A stretch of 64,000 nt of DNA, taken from positions 32,979 to 96,978 of the forward strand of contig JARBJD010000283.1 of assembly GCA_033064195.1 (NCBI GenBank), given 5' to 3'. The notes under the pieces are model-generated. The model did not search any database, was not told where the DNA came from, and saw only the letters and a program-made list of their open reading frames with translations. Source of the stretch: Blattamonas nauphoetae (taxonomy: Eukaryota > Preaxostyla > Oxymonadida). The translations under genes were made by a program, and so were the position numbers. Positions 1 through 10,057 of this stretch are shown in pieces; the first letter of the stretch is position 1; the number at the start of each line of letters is the position of its first letter.

Positions 1-5
1 AAAAA

Positions 6-473
6 TCAAAGATGAAATGACTTAGAGAGAATGTCGATCAGGGAAGGGAATGATGTCTGCTCGTTGTTGGAGAGCGTTCGTTGGATTGACTGAGGACGGT
101 TCGATATTGATCGTACTGCGCTAAACAATTGCTGGCTGTGTATGTTGACTTCAATTGCAACCATTTTCTGAATCGTGCCGTTCGAGTCGCGCTGATGGAG
201 AGCAGGAGAAGGCGAATTGATGTCGATCCGCAGGCGAGAGGAATCTAGAGGCTTGACAATGCTAAGTAAAGAAAGAAAGTTGTGCTGATCCAAAATGCCG
301 GGACATATAAGGAGGATACAAGTTTCGAGGTGAAGATCAGCATTGGAGATCCCATGATGGATCCAAGTCGCAGAGACCATAGAATCTGCTGTTTGGGTTG
401 TGATTTCGTTGGACAAATTCATAGATGGTCGAAATGATGTAGTGGCTGGCGAATTATCGAAGGCAAGAAGCAA
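6..473 (-). CDS. unrecognised ORF, possibly non-genic
   Basis: A 155-codon open frame on the minus strand. I recognise no domain, signal peptide or membrane segment. It is mixed polar and hydrophobic with no obvious repeat. Its only support is length in a region that is otherwise closed in most frames. It could be an exon of a gene whose remainder lies outside the window, or chance. No neighbour gives context. Confidence 0.2.
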   Translation of the reverse strand: MLLAFDNSPATTSFRPSMNLSNEITTQTADSMVSATWIHHGISNADLHLETCILLICPGILDQHNFLSLLSIVKPLDSSRLRIDINSPSPALHQRDSNGTIQKMVAIEVNIHSQQLFSAVRSISNRPQSIQRTLSNNEQTSFPSLIDILSKSFHL

Positions 474-699
474 GATCTGACTCTACGTCGATGATTTGGT
501 GGAACTGTCCAATACAGAGATTGACGATCCATCATATCCTGATGTCGAACATATAGCAAAGGATGAGTGCATACCACCAGAAATGATCTTGTTTGTTTGT
601 TAATATGCAGCTGATTGTCGTGTTCATTTGAATTCCACCCATGAGTCTTGCATTTTTGTACCAGTTGACAAACAAAGACCATAAGGAGTATCATCTAAA

Positions 700-2590
700 T
701 GATTAAATTGAAAGGAATCTGAAATGTGTTTTCGTCCGGGTTAAGGAACATATCCGGGTTTGTGGCACGACTATAACCTGGGAGTATGCAATTATACTAC
801 CCGACACGACGTCTTGATCCGGCTGTAAAACGGTTTTATTTTTCCGAATAAAGAGACTATATTTTTTAATTTTCTATCAATGATAATTGAGAGAGTTCAA
901 CACCTTGTGACAAAAAATTGGACACCAAAAAATTCTGAATGACGTGAAAACTGTAAAACAAAATTAATGATGGACATGCTCTTCGCGACATGACACGTGA
1001 TTCACCTCATCCTGCTCGATCCCTGTAACTTTAAATTGTTTTAACTTTACGAGAGTTTCACTCGAGGAGTAAATTACAGAATGAGAGAACGATGTTTTCA
1101 TTACTTTCTTGTGGGATCGAGTTCTCACCTCCCACGATTTTTGGATGAAGGAAGTCTATTGTGACGTAAATCGCATAATTTTCAAAAAGAATTGAAACGA
1201 ACGTTCACGAAATGTATTTGATGAGGTTAAAGTCGAAAAAGATTGATTGAACGTATTTCTGACCGATATTGATCTGTTTGATTCTTGGAAGTTATATCCA
1301 GTTTCTTGTTTCAACCAGTATTATCACTGAGAAGGACCCGTGAGTGGTGGTGAGGGTCCATCTTTCCCTCAGTGCGAAATGTGACGAATGATCAAGGTAT
1401 TGTTTTCCGTCAATGATCTCTTCCGTCACGACAAGTTTTCAGTTTCAACTCATCCCTGCACATCACCAAATCCCAAGTTTGCTGAGATGAATACACAACC
1501 TTGATTCTCAGCGTGGTGTGTCTTTTCTCTTTGTGACTTCTTGAATTTATCTAGTCAATTCTCACACAGATTCTTCACAACACCAAACTGACAAAGCTCA
1601 AGAAAGAAACATTTCGAAAGAGTCTCATTTTCAAAGGCGTGGCGATTTTGAAAATGATGGAGAAGAATGTGAGGAACTCTGTGCGCTTTGTGAAGACCAA
1701 TTCGATACACTTTGACGAATCGCTGGAAGAAACAGTGTGATTTTTTGATTTTGATGTCTCTCTTTCGATGAACAGCTGAACTGTATGACACGTTTTTGAA
1801 TCCAATTCGAACAGAATGCAATGTCTTGATGGTTTCGTGCTGTGGCTGGCCTTTTCATTTCACAACTACCTGTTGATCGTCTGTGTTCACCGCATCGGTG
1901 TCCTTGGATACTACATTGACACAGTTATGGAGCGAGCGAGTTGACTCTAATCTTCCTTCTCCTTTTCTTCATTTCATCTGCTTCTATCATTCTCTTGACA
2001 TTCACAATCTTGGATCCATGCAGGAGTGATATCGGATGTGAATCACGTGTCATGTCGTTCGGAGTATGTCCCCATACAGTAGCATTTCATGTCATTCTCT
2101 CTTATTTTTCACTGTTGGTTTTCCAAAAAAATCACAGAGATGGATAACTCAAGGTAGTTGATGATAGTGAAAAAGGAACTCTCAACTCTCTCTTGTTATG
2201 TCAAAAAACAAAAATTACAGCCGGATCAGGTCGTCGTGTCGGGCAGTATAGGATGTCCCCCCCGTGGAATCTCAACATACAACAAATTTCTCGCGTTTCT
2301 TTCCACAAAATGTCGAGTAAAACTTGTCGTGAAGTGGTTTTAAGAATAAATTATAAACATCAAAATACCCTGTTTTCGTGACGACGACGAATCTAAAACC
2401 GGCTTTTCATCGTTACAAGGGAATGATAGCATCTGAACCGAAGGTGAGACGATAAGAAGAGAAAAGTAGTATCACTGTGACGAGGAAAATGAGATATAGT
2501 CTTGGCATCATTCTTGAAGGTTCTTGATGAAGACCCATTTTTCAAGCGAGGGGACATCACCAACGACAATCTCCCACCTCCTATTTTGGC
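700..2590. other. gene-free stretch, nothing recognised
   Basis: About 1.9 kb of moderately AT-rich sequence with only short overlapping frames, for example on the minus strand around 1555-1858 and the plus strand around 1941-2381. None resembles a known family. I see no tRNA, no long repeat and no transposon end here. Spliced exons of an unrecognised gene cannot be excluded. Confidence 0.4.
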
Positions 2591-2594
2591 AGAA

Positions 2595-2725
2595 AGGTGT
2601 CCAGAATCTGGGGGTGTCCAAATCCTGGGATTTTTTTAAATTACAGGTGTCCATTTCTGCGTTTTTTCGACAAGTGTCCACTTTTCTGGAAAAGAGATCA
2701 ATGGTGTCCAATTTTTTGGACAGCT
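2595..2725 (+). repeat. cluster of GTGTCCA repeats at inverted-repeat edge
   Basis: The heptamer GTGTCCA recurs five times within about 115 bases, near 2597, 2615, 2649, 2670 and 2704, with spacings of roughly 18 to 34 bases. The cluster lies immediately outside the left end of the large inverted repeat and is absent at the matching right end. Function is unknown. It could be the remnant of a minisatellite or an inserted element. Confidence 0.5.
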
Positions 2726-2726
2726 C

Positions 2727-5706
2727 CCAACACCCAATCTTCGTTCGTTCTCCAATCATTTCTGACACAATTCAGAATTGCTCCAAACACACATACCTGC
2801 TTCTTCAATCATATCCATGACATATGATGAAAATGAGATTCCAAGGACAACAGAAATCAGCGTTGCGAAAGATGATTGATTCAACTCCTCCAGAAACCTT
2901 AAATTGCAGGAGTCAGTGCAGATCCACACGGAATGACGCTGTTAGATTGCAATCACTGACGGAAAGAAGCGAATCTGTTGGATTGGAGATGGAGGTGATG
3001 TTTGGCTTGTGAACAGCAAAGGTCTGGAAATGATGGTAGGAAATCAAAAACAGGATGACATCATGGAAAGAAGAAGACAATGTACTGTTGTGTCCGAATC
3101 ATAAAGTGAAATTGAAAGTGGAAAAGTGAAGTGGTTAGAAGAACACGAATGTGGAGATGATGACTTGGAGAGTCAGACAGAGGAACAACAGAAGCAGAAT
3201 GAGGAAGGAAGTGTGAAGGAACTGGGGATTGACCAATTCTCTCTCGTTTGCACAAACCAAACACGAAATGGAGCAATGTGTGTTCTCAAAGAAAAACGAT
3301 CGATGGATTCGTTGATTATTTGGGATTGGTTGACTATTGAAGCTTATTTTGGACAGTGAGTGATTATTGACCGCTGAGCATGAGTTTCAAGTCGTCGTCT
3401 GGGTTTGTGATTGTTCTGAGGCCGAACTTGTCTTGGAGGACAGACCAGATGGTGTGATCGAAGAAAAGAGGAAGGGACGGGCCGAGGAAGATGTTCTTGC
3501 ATCCGACGTGGAGGAGGGAGAGGAGGTCGGCGACGGCCTTCTGCTCGAACCAGCTGAGGCAGTACGAGACGGGGAGGGCAGTGAGGGGCAGATGGAGGGC
3601 AGCGGCGAGGGAGGAGAGGACAGAGAGGAGAGTGTGTGTGTCGTTGCACTGGCCGACGTCGATGAGTCTTGGGATTCCGGGAAGTGCCTCTTGGGTGTCG
3701 AGTCCGAGTCTGTTGAGGCGGAAGCGTCCGCACGCGAAGGTGAGGACGATGGTGTCTTTGGGGGTGGCTTTGACGAGGTCGGTGAAGTAGTGTCGGGAGG
3801 TCTCGAAGCCGTCGCAGCCGCCGACGACGAAGATGTGTTTGAGTGTGCGCTGTCGGATGGCATCTGCGATCTGCGGGACGAGGGCAGTGAGGGTGTTCTC
3901 GCCGAAGCCAGTGAGGACGTGACGGCGAGTGAGGCAGCGAGAGTGGTCAGTGGGAGGAGCAGTCTCTTCGCCAGTCTCGTCCACTTTCCACTCGCCAACA
4001 TCGAACGCGGGGAGGTCGAGGGCAGACTGGATGATGGGAGTGAAGTCGAGGGGCTGGCCGTCCATGCCGCCCTCGATGCGCTTCACGCCGTCACAGCCGA
4101 CAGGTCCCATGGCGAAGACTCTGTGCTTGTACGAGTCTGGAGGAGGGATGAGGCAGTTTGTGGTGAAGAGGACAGGGCCTGGGAACATGGGGATCTCGAA
4201 GCGCTGGTTCTGCCAGGCGGTTCCGAAGTGGCCAGCGAGGGCGGGGAAGGCAGCGAGGGCAGGGTAGGCGTGTGCGGAGAGCATCTCGCCGTGTGTGTAC
4301 ACTCGGATGGGCTTGTCTCCGATCTGGGCGAGGAGGTCGTTGAGAGCGGCGTAGTCGTGGCCAGTGACGAGAATGGCCTTGCCGGGCTGCGGACCCCACT
4401 TGACTGGTGTTGGCGTGGGGTCTCCACAATCAGCGACGTTGGCGGTGTTGAGAGTGCGGATGGTGTCCTCGTTGGCCTCTCCGCACAGAAGCACGTGGGA
4501 CAGGATGGCGTCCACGTCGGTGGACTCGGAAGCGACGAAGGCGAGGAGGCGAGGGAGGAGGTGGAGGAGGGCAGCAGGCTTCTTGTTCTGGCGCAGGCAG
4601 TGGTAGCCGTACGCAGCCGACCCTTTGAGGGAGTACACGATGAGCTCGTGCAGCCCGCAGATGGTTGAGCCGAGACGAGCGAGGCGAGCAGGAACATGCA
4701 GACGCTCGTCGTTGGTGGTGGGTGTCCAGTCGACGTATTCTGAAGAGATGGGGAGAGTGAGAGGGATGACAGGAAGAGAGATCACGTGAAGGGAGAAATA
4801 GGGATGAGAAGGGAGGAAGAGAGAAGAGAAGGGAGAAATAGGGATAATAAAGGAGGAAGAGAGAAGAAAGCTAGAGATAGAGATGAAAAAAAATTAAAAT
4901 GAAAGATCAAATGATCCGACGCAATCATTTGACAGATCCCACAATGACAAAGCGAACAGGCGAGACAAGAACAGGACAGGAGGAGGACGAGGGGGAACAA
5001 GAGGATGGCACACGATTGTTGAAGTATTGTGCAGTTGGCTCGCATTTGGCTTCAGCTCTGACGAGATTCTTGAGTTCGTCGAGAAGCGAGGCGGCTTGGG
5101 CGACGGCCTTTGCGTGGTGGGCGGTGTCGAAGTTGGTGTTGGTGAGTGTCATGAAGAGGGCCTCGATGAGGAAGCGGGAGACGTGTTCGAGGTCGACGGA
5201 TGGGTTGAGCTGCTTCGCTTTTTCGTGGACCACGCTCAGTGCCTTCAGGGCGTACACGATGGAGTCTTGTTCGCTGGCAATGGCAGGAACCTGTACAATT
5301 GTGATGGTTTGGAGTGAAGCAGACCTTCAGACAACGTCCAACTTTGGTGCATCCTGTTGGGTGGATTGTCTGCTCACACTGGAAGCAGAACATGGGAGTA
5401 ACATCTTCTATGTCAAAACTTTGCGTGGCCATGGTGATATCTAGCAGATATTCGCAAATGACAAAGATACGAACCTTGAGAGGGCTAAATCAGTTTTGGA
5501 TCGAACCATTTCTACGAGAGTCTTTGACATGTTCCGAGCAATACAATGATAAATCGATAATGAATCGGTGAATCGCTAGATATTGGAGTAGAATTGTTGC
5601 TTCTAGTCCAACCGATACTTTTGACCTTACTCTCTTCCAGTTATCTGACAACAAAACAGACTGGCCTTCGATCATGGAAACGAAGCGCCTTCGTCAGTTT
5701 CCAGAC
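2727..5706. repeat. left arm of ~2.98-kb inverted repeat
   Basis: The reverse complement of this arm matches the right arm at about 6280-9258. A left position x pairs with 11986-x in the inner part and 11985-x further out, because one A is gained or lost in the A-run near 4885. The arm contains a complete hybrid-cluster protein gene. Inside the gene and its 5' flank the arms are almost identical: I found two synonymous differences, both near the 3' end. Directly after the stop codon the arms differ at many positions, at roughly ten percent for the first 80 bases. Confidence 0.95.
3364..5432 (-). CDS. hcp: hybrid-cluster protein (hydroxylamine reductase), copy 1
   Basis: Predicted Fe-S/O enzyme of the prismane family, which reduces hydroxylamine or nitric oxide in anaerobes. 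Exons as read on the minus strand: 5432-5325, 5290-5014 and 4739-3364, separated by introns of 34 and 273 bases; the first is clear, the donor of the second is tentative. The spliced frame gives 586 aa, close to the family length. The N-terminal cysteines C16, C19, C28 and C34 have the CX2C-X8-CX5C spacing of class I enzymes. Hybrid-cluster ligands are all visible: H256, E280, C324, C437 (in GGCDG), C465, C493, E527 and K529. The spacing from H256 to E280 to C324 (24 and 44) equals that of the Desulfovibrio protein. The predicted protein is identical to the divergent copy at 6554-8621. Bacterial-type origin by transfer is plausible, but both copies carry spliceosomal introns. Confidence 0.93.
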
Positions 5707-6279
5707 AACCCCCGGGATAATCCCCCAATTTACATGTTATTTTCGGAATTATCTACCTCCTTTAACAGCACTCAATGACTTAGCTAACTAAACTCCTCTC
5801 TCTCTCCTTCAAACTCTTCAGTGATATTCGCTCAAGTTTCACTTCTGACACACTCTTTCTAACAACTTCTGGGAATTCATTGGGACCGTATGCTGAAGAT
5901 TCATGCATGAACTGATGGTTGAATGAACAGATGATCTTTCTCCTTTCCTGAGGTGAAAATCGTCACAAGAAGGGACAACCTGATTTTCAGGCAAAGAGAC
6001 AAAATGAAATGTTTAACAGATCGATGGAATTGTCCTTATGAACATGATATTTGATAGAGAGTGGATTAACTACACATAGGAAACGAAATCGATAGGTCAG
6101 AAGTGGAAATACATGTGTCACATAGAGATACGTGCGGAAAGAATTCGATAAGAGAAGAATGTTTTGGAGTTCCGCGAAAGAGCGAGGAGAGATGAGTAGC
6201 GAAATTCTTTCTTTAGACAAGGAAAGGAGTTAGAAGAAGCTGAAAAGACAATGGAGATTTCGTGGTTATCTCGGTGGTG
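5707..6279. promoter_or_regulatory. spacer between divergent hcp genes
   Basis: This 573-bp unique segment separates the two inverted arms. Each hcp start lies about 275 bases outside it, so the spacer plus the inner arm ends must hold both promoters if the genes are expressed. I see no recognisable gene. A 77-codon minus frame at 5987-6220 looks like chance. No motif could be assigned as a promoter. Confidence 0.4.
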
Positions 6280-9258
6280 GTCTGGAAACTGACGAAGGCG
6301 CTTCGTTTCCATGATCGAAGGCCAGTCTGTTTTGTTGTCAGATAACTGGAAGAGAGTAAGGTCAAAAGTATCGGTTGGACTAGAAGCAACAATTCTACTC
6401 CAATATCTAGCGATTCACCGATTCATTATCGATTTATCATTGTATTGCTCGGAACATGTCAAAGACTCTCGTAGAAATGGTTCGATCCAAAACTGATTTA
6501 GCCCTCTCAAGGTTCGTATCTTTGTCATTTGCGAATATCTGCTAGATATCACCATGGCCACGCAAAGTTTTGACATAGAAGATGTTACTCCCATGTTCTG
6601 CTTCCAGTGTGAGCAGACAATCCACCCAACAGGATGCACCAAAGTTGGACGTTGTCTGAAGGTCTGCTTCACTCCAAACCATCACAATTGTACAGGTTCC
6701 TGCCATTGCCAGCGAACAAGACTCCATCGTGTACGCCCTGAAGGCACTGAGCGTGGTCCACGAAAAAGCGAAGCAGCTCAACCCATCCGTCGACCTCGAA
6801 CACGTCTCCCGCTTCCTCATCGAGGCCCTCTTCATGACACTCACCAACACCAACTTCGACACCGCCCACCACGCAAAGGCCGTCGCCCAAGCCGCCTCGC
6901 TTCTCGACGAACTCAAGAATCTCGTCAGAGCTGAAGCCAAATGCGAGCCAACTGCACAATACTTCAACAATCGTGTGCCATCCTCTTGTTCCCCCTCGTC
7001 CTCCTCCTGTCCTGTTCTTGTCTCGCCTGTTCGCTTTGTCATTGTGGGATCTGTCAAATGATTGCGTCGGATCATTTGATCTTTCATTTTAATTTTTTTC
7101 ATCTCTATCTCTAGCTTTCTTCTCTCTTCCTCCTTTATTATCCCTATTTCTCCCTTCTCTTCTCTCTTCCTCCCTTCTCATCCCTATTTCTCCCTTCACG
7201 TGATCTCTCTTCCTGTCATCCCTCTCACTCTCCCCATCTCTTCAGAATACGTCGACTGGACACCCACCACCAACGACGAGCGTCTGCATGTTCCTGCTCG
7301 CCTCGCTCGTCTCGGCTCAACCATCTGCGGGCTGCACGAGCTCATCGTGTACTCCCTCAAAGGGTCGGCTGCGTACGGCTACCACTGCCTGCGCCAGAAC
7401 AAGAAGCCTGCTGCCCTCCTCCACCTCCTCCCTCGCCTCCTCGCCTTCGTCGCTTCCGAGTCCACCGACGTGGACGCCATCCTGTCCCACGTGCTTCTGT
7501 GCGGAGAGGCCAACGAGGACACCATCCGCACTCTCAACACCGCCAACGTCGCTGATTGTGGAGACCCCACGCCAACACCAGTCAAGTGGGGTCCGCAGCC
7601 CGGCAAGGCCATTCTCGTCACTGGCCACGACTACGCCGCTCTCAACGACCTCCTCGCCCAGATCGGAGACAAGCCCATCCGAGTGTACACACACGGCGAG
7701 ATGCTCTCCGCACACGCCTACCCTGCCCTCGCTGCCTTCCCCGCCCTCGCTGGCCACTTCGGAACCGCCTGGCAGAACCAGCGCTTCGAGATCCCCATGT
7801 TCCCAGGCCCTGTCCTCTTCACCACAAACTGCCTCATCCCTCCTCCAGACTCGTACAAGCACAGAGTCTTCGCCATGGGACCTGTCGGCTGTGACGGCGT
7901 GAAGCGCATCGAGGGCGGCATGGACGGCCAGCCCCTCGACTTCACTCCCATCATCCAGTCTGCCCTCGACCTCCCCGCGTTCGATGTTGGCGAGTGGAAA
8001 GTGGACGAGACTGGCGAAGAGACTGCTCCTCCCACTGACCACTCTCGCTGCCTCACTCGCCGTCACGTCCTCACTGGCTTCGGCGAGAACACCCTCACTG
8101 CCCTCGTCCCGCAGATCGCAGATGCCATCCGACAGCGCACACTCAAACACATCTTCGTCGTCGGCGGCTGCGACGGCTTCGAGACCTCCCGACACTACTT
8201 CACCGACCTCGTCAAAGCCACCCCCAAAGACACCATCGTCCTCACCTTCGCGTGCGGACGCTTCCGCCTCAACAGACTCGGACTCGACACCCAAGAGGCA
8301 CTTCCCGGAATCCCAAGACTCATCGACGTCGGCCAGTGCAACGACACACACACTCTCCTCTCTGTCCTCTCCTCCCTCGCCGCTGCCCTCCATCTGCCCC
8401 TCACTGCCCTCCCCGTCTCGTACTGCCTCAGCTGGTTCGAGCAGAAGGCCGTCGCCGACCTCCTCTCCCTCCTCCACGTCGGATGCAAGAACATCTTCCT
8501 CGGCCCGTCCCTTCCTCTTTTCTTCGATCACACCATCTGGTCTGTCCTCCAAGACAAGTTCGGCCTCAGAACAATCACAAATCCAGACGACGACTTGAAA
8601 CTCATGCTCAGTGGTCAATAATCATTTCCCATCCAAAATAATCTTCAATAGTCAACCAATCCCGAATAATCAACGAATCCATCGATCGATTTTCTTTGAG
8701 CACACACATTGCTCCATTTCGTGTTTGGTTTGTGCAAACGAGAGAGAATTGGTCAATCCCCAGTTCCTTCACACTTCCTTCCTCATTCTGCTTCTGTTGT
8801 TCCTCTGTCTGACTCTCCAAGTCATCATCTCCACATTCGTGTTCTTCTAACCACTTCACTTTTCCACTTTCAATTTCACTTTATGATTCGGACACAACAG
8901 TACATTGTCTTCTTCTTTCCATGATGTTGTCCTGTTTTTGAATTCCTACCATCATTTCGATCCCTTTTCTGTTCACAAGCCAAACATCACCTCCATCTCC
9001 AATCCAACACACTCGCTTCTTTCCGTCAGTGATTGCAATCTAACAGCGTCATTCCGTGAGGATCTGCGCTGACTCCTGCAATTTGAAGTTTCTGGAGGTG
9101 TTGAATCAATCATCTTTCGCAACGCTGATTTCTGTTGCCCTTGGCATCTCATTTTCATCATATGTCATGGATATGATTGAAGAAGCAGGTATGTGTGTTT
9201 GGAGGAATTCTGAATTGTGTCAGAAATGATTGGAGAATGAAGAGAGATTGGGTGTTGG
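6280..9258. repeat. right arm of ~2.98-kb inverted repeat
   Basis: Reverse complement of 2727-5706. Inner identity ends abruptly near 6280, where the sequence reading TCTGGAAACTGACGAAGG begins to match the other arm. The outer end fades near 9240-9258 with small indels. The outer 600 bases beyond the hcp stop codon are clearly more diverged than the gene and its 5' flank, pointing to conversion or selection limited to the gene-bearing part. Confidence 0.95.
6554..8621 (+). CDS. hcp: hybrid-cluster protein (hydroxylamine reductase), copy 2
   Basis: Mirror copy of the gene at 3364-5432. Exons 6554-6661, 6696-6972 and 7246-8621; introns 6662-6695 (34 bases, GT..AG) and 6973-7245 (pyrimidine-rich, ends TCTTCAG). 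Intron 1 is required: without it the reading frame is lost between GRCLK and the segment containing YALKAL. The product is 586 aa, probably cytosolic. It carries the class I cysteine motif (C16, C19, C28, C34) and the hybrid-cluster ligands H256, E280, C324, C437, C465, C493, E527 and K529. The sequence THGEML and the TNC, GGCDG and GQCND motifs are characteristic of the family. Start chosen at the ATG preceding the MFCFQCEQT motif by 13 residues; the internal M14 is an alternative start. Codon usage is strongly GC-ending, unlike the AT-rich mobile-element genes to the right. Confidence 0.94.
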
Positions 9259-9468
9259 ATTGAGTGTTCTTTTGGGAGATGAGATTGGGAAGTAATCATT
9301 GGGAGTGAATGGGTGAGAAGGAGTGAGTTGGGAAGGATGGGGGAGAAATTGAGTGAGAGAAGTAGGGGAATAGAGAGAGAAAGGAGAAAGAATGGTTGTG
9401 GGATTGTAGAAAAGATGAAATGTGGGGATGGTGTTAGAAAGGAGGTAAAAGGTCAGAGTGTTTCGAAA

Positions 9469-9540
9469 GGGGTTATAGCTCAGCGGTAGAGCAATTGACT
9501 GCAGATCAATAGGTCCCCGGTTCAATTCCGGGTGGCCCCT
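9469..9540 (+). tRNA. tRNA-Cys (GCA)
   Basis: A complete 72-nt cloverleaf. The acceptor GGGGTTA pairs with TGGCCCC with two G-T pairs. The anticodon arm ATTGA/TCAAT encloses the loop CTGCAGA, giving anticodon GCA. The T arm is CCCGG/CCGGG with loop TTCAATT. The discriminator base is T, as usual for tRNA-Cys. Internal A-box-like (TAGCTCAGCGG) and B-box-like (GGTTCAATTCC) sequences are present. There is no intron, and CCA is not encoded, as in eukaryotes. Confidence 0.97.
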
Positions 9541-9650
9541 CTCTTTTTTCTCTTTCTCTTTTTTCTCTTTCTCTTTTTTCTCTTTCTCTTTTTTCTCTTT
9601 TCTCTTTCTCAATTTTCTCTTTTCACTTTTTTCTCTTCTTGATTGACTCT
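9541..9650 (+). repeat. CTCTTT(TT) polypyrimidine microsatellite
   Basis: An imperfect tandem array of CTCTTTCTCTTTTTT-like units directly downstream of the tRNA gene. It is low-complexity and almost purely pyrimidine on the plus strand. Confidence 0.85.
9544..9549 (+). terminator. Pol III terminator T6
   Basis: A run of six T residues begins four bases after the tRNA-Cys, the expected RNA polymerase III stop. Further T6 runs follow within the adjacent CT-rich tract and could act as backups. Confidence 0.8.
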
Positions 9651-9700
9651 TTTACACTTTTTGAGTTCTTCGGTTTATCATCGTTTTGCCGATTTCTCTA

Positions 9701-10055
9701 CAGGGTGGCCCAGAAGTAGTCTAACCCTATGGGTCGATCACTTCTCGTCGAACAAATTCCGTTGACACCAATCGTCTTTCTCCTCACTACAATGCTTCTT
9801 AATTTCACTTCTTTTCTTTTCACCACTGTTTCGTTGATCAACAATCCTTGTCCGCTCAAGAAAGGAGTGTTCAAAAAACGGAGTCAGTCCCGTTTCATGA
9901 GATCCATCGAGACTACAGTCGAGGAAGCACTTGTGAAATGAAAAGAAGGGAAATTTTGAAGCATAGGAAAGAAGAGAAAGACGATTGGGGTCAATTGCGC
10001 AAGATCGAAGAAAAGTGATCGACCCATACGGTTAGACTACTTCTGGGCCACCCTG
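9701..10055. mobile_element. Tc1/mariner-type MITE, 355 bp, TA target site
   Basis: The ends are inverted repeats beginning CAGGGTGGCCCAGAAG, with only one mismatch over the first 43 bases. Weaker pairing continues for roughly 150 bases on each side, so most of the element folds back on itself. A TA dinucleotide flanks both ends (9699-9700 and 10056-10057), the target duplication of Tc1/mariner elements. The internal 70-codon frame is not a transposase. The element would be non-autonomous. No related full-length transposase is visible in the window. Confidence 0.93.
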
Positions 10056-10057
10056 TA

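Noticed and set aside
3367..4668. Long acidic 433-codon plus-strand frame opposite hcp copy 1 (and its mirror at 7317-8618)
   Set aside because: Antisense shadow caused by strongly GC-ending codons of the hcp gene. The composition is a Glu/Gly/Val-rich artefact and no domain is seen.
9220..9612. 130-codon minus frame over the tRNA and CT tract
   Set aside because: It reads through a tRNA gene and a low-complexity tract; the Lys/Glu-rich start is the translated microsatellite.
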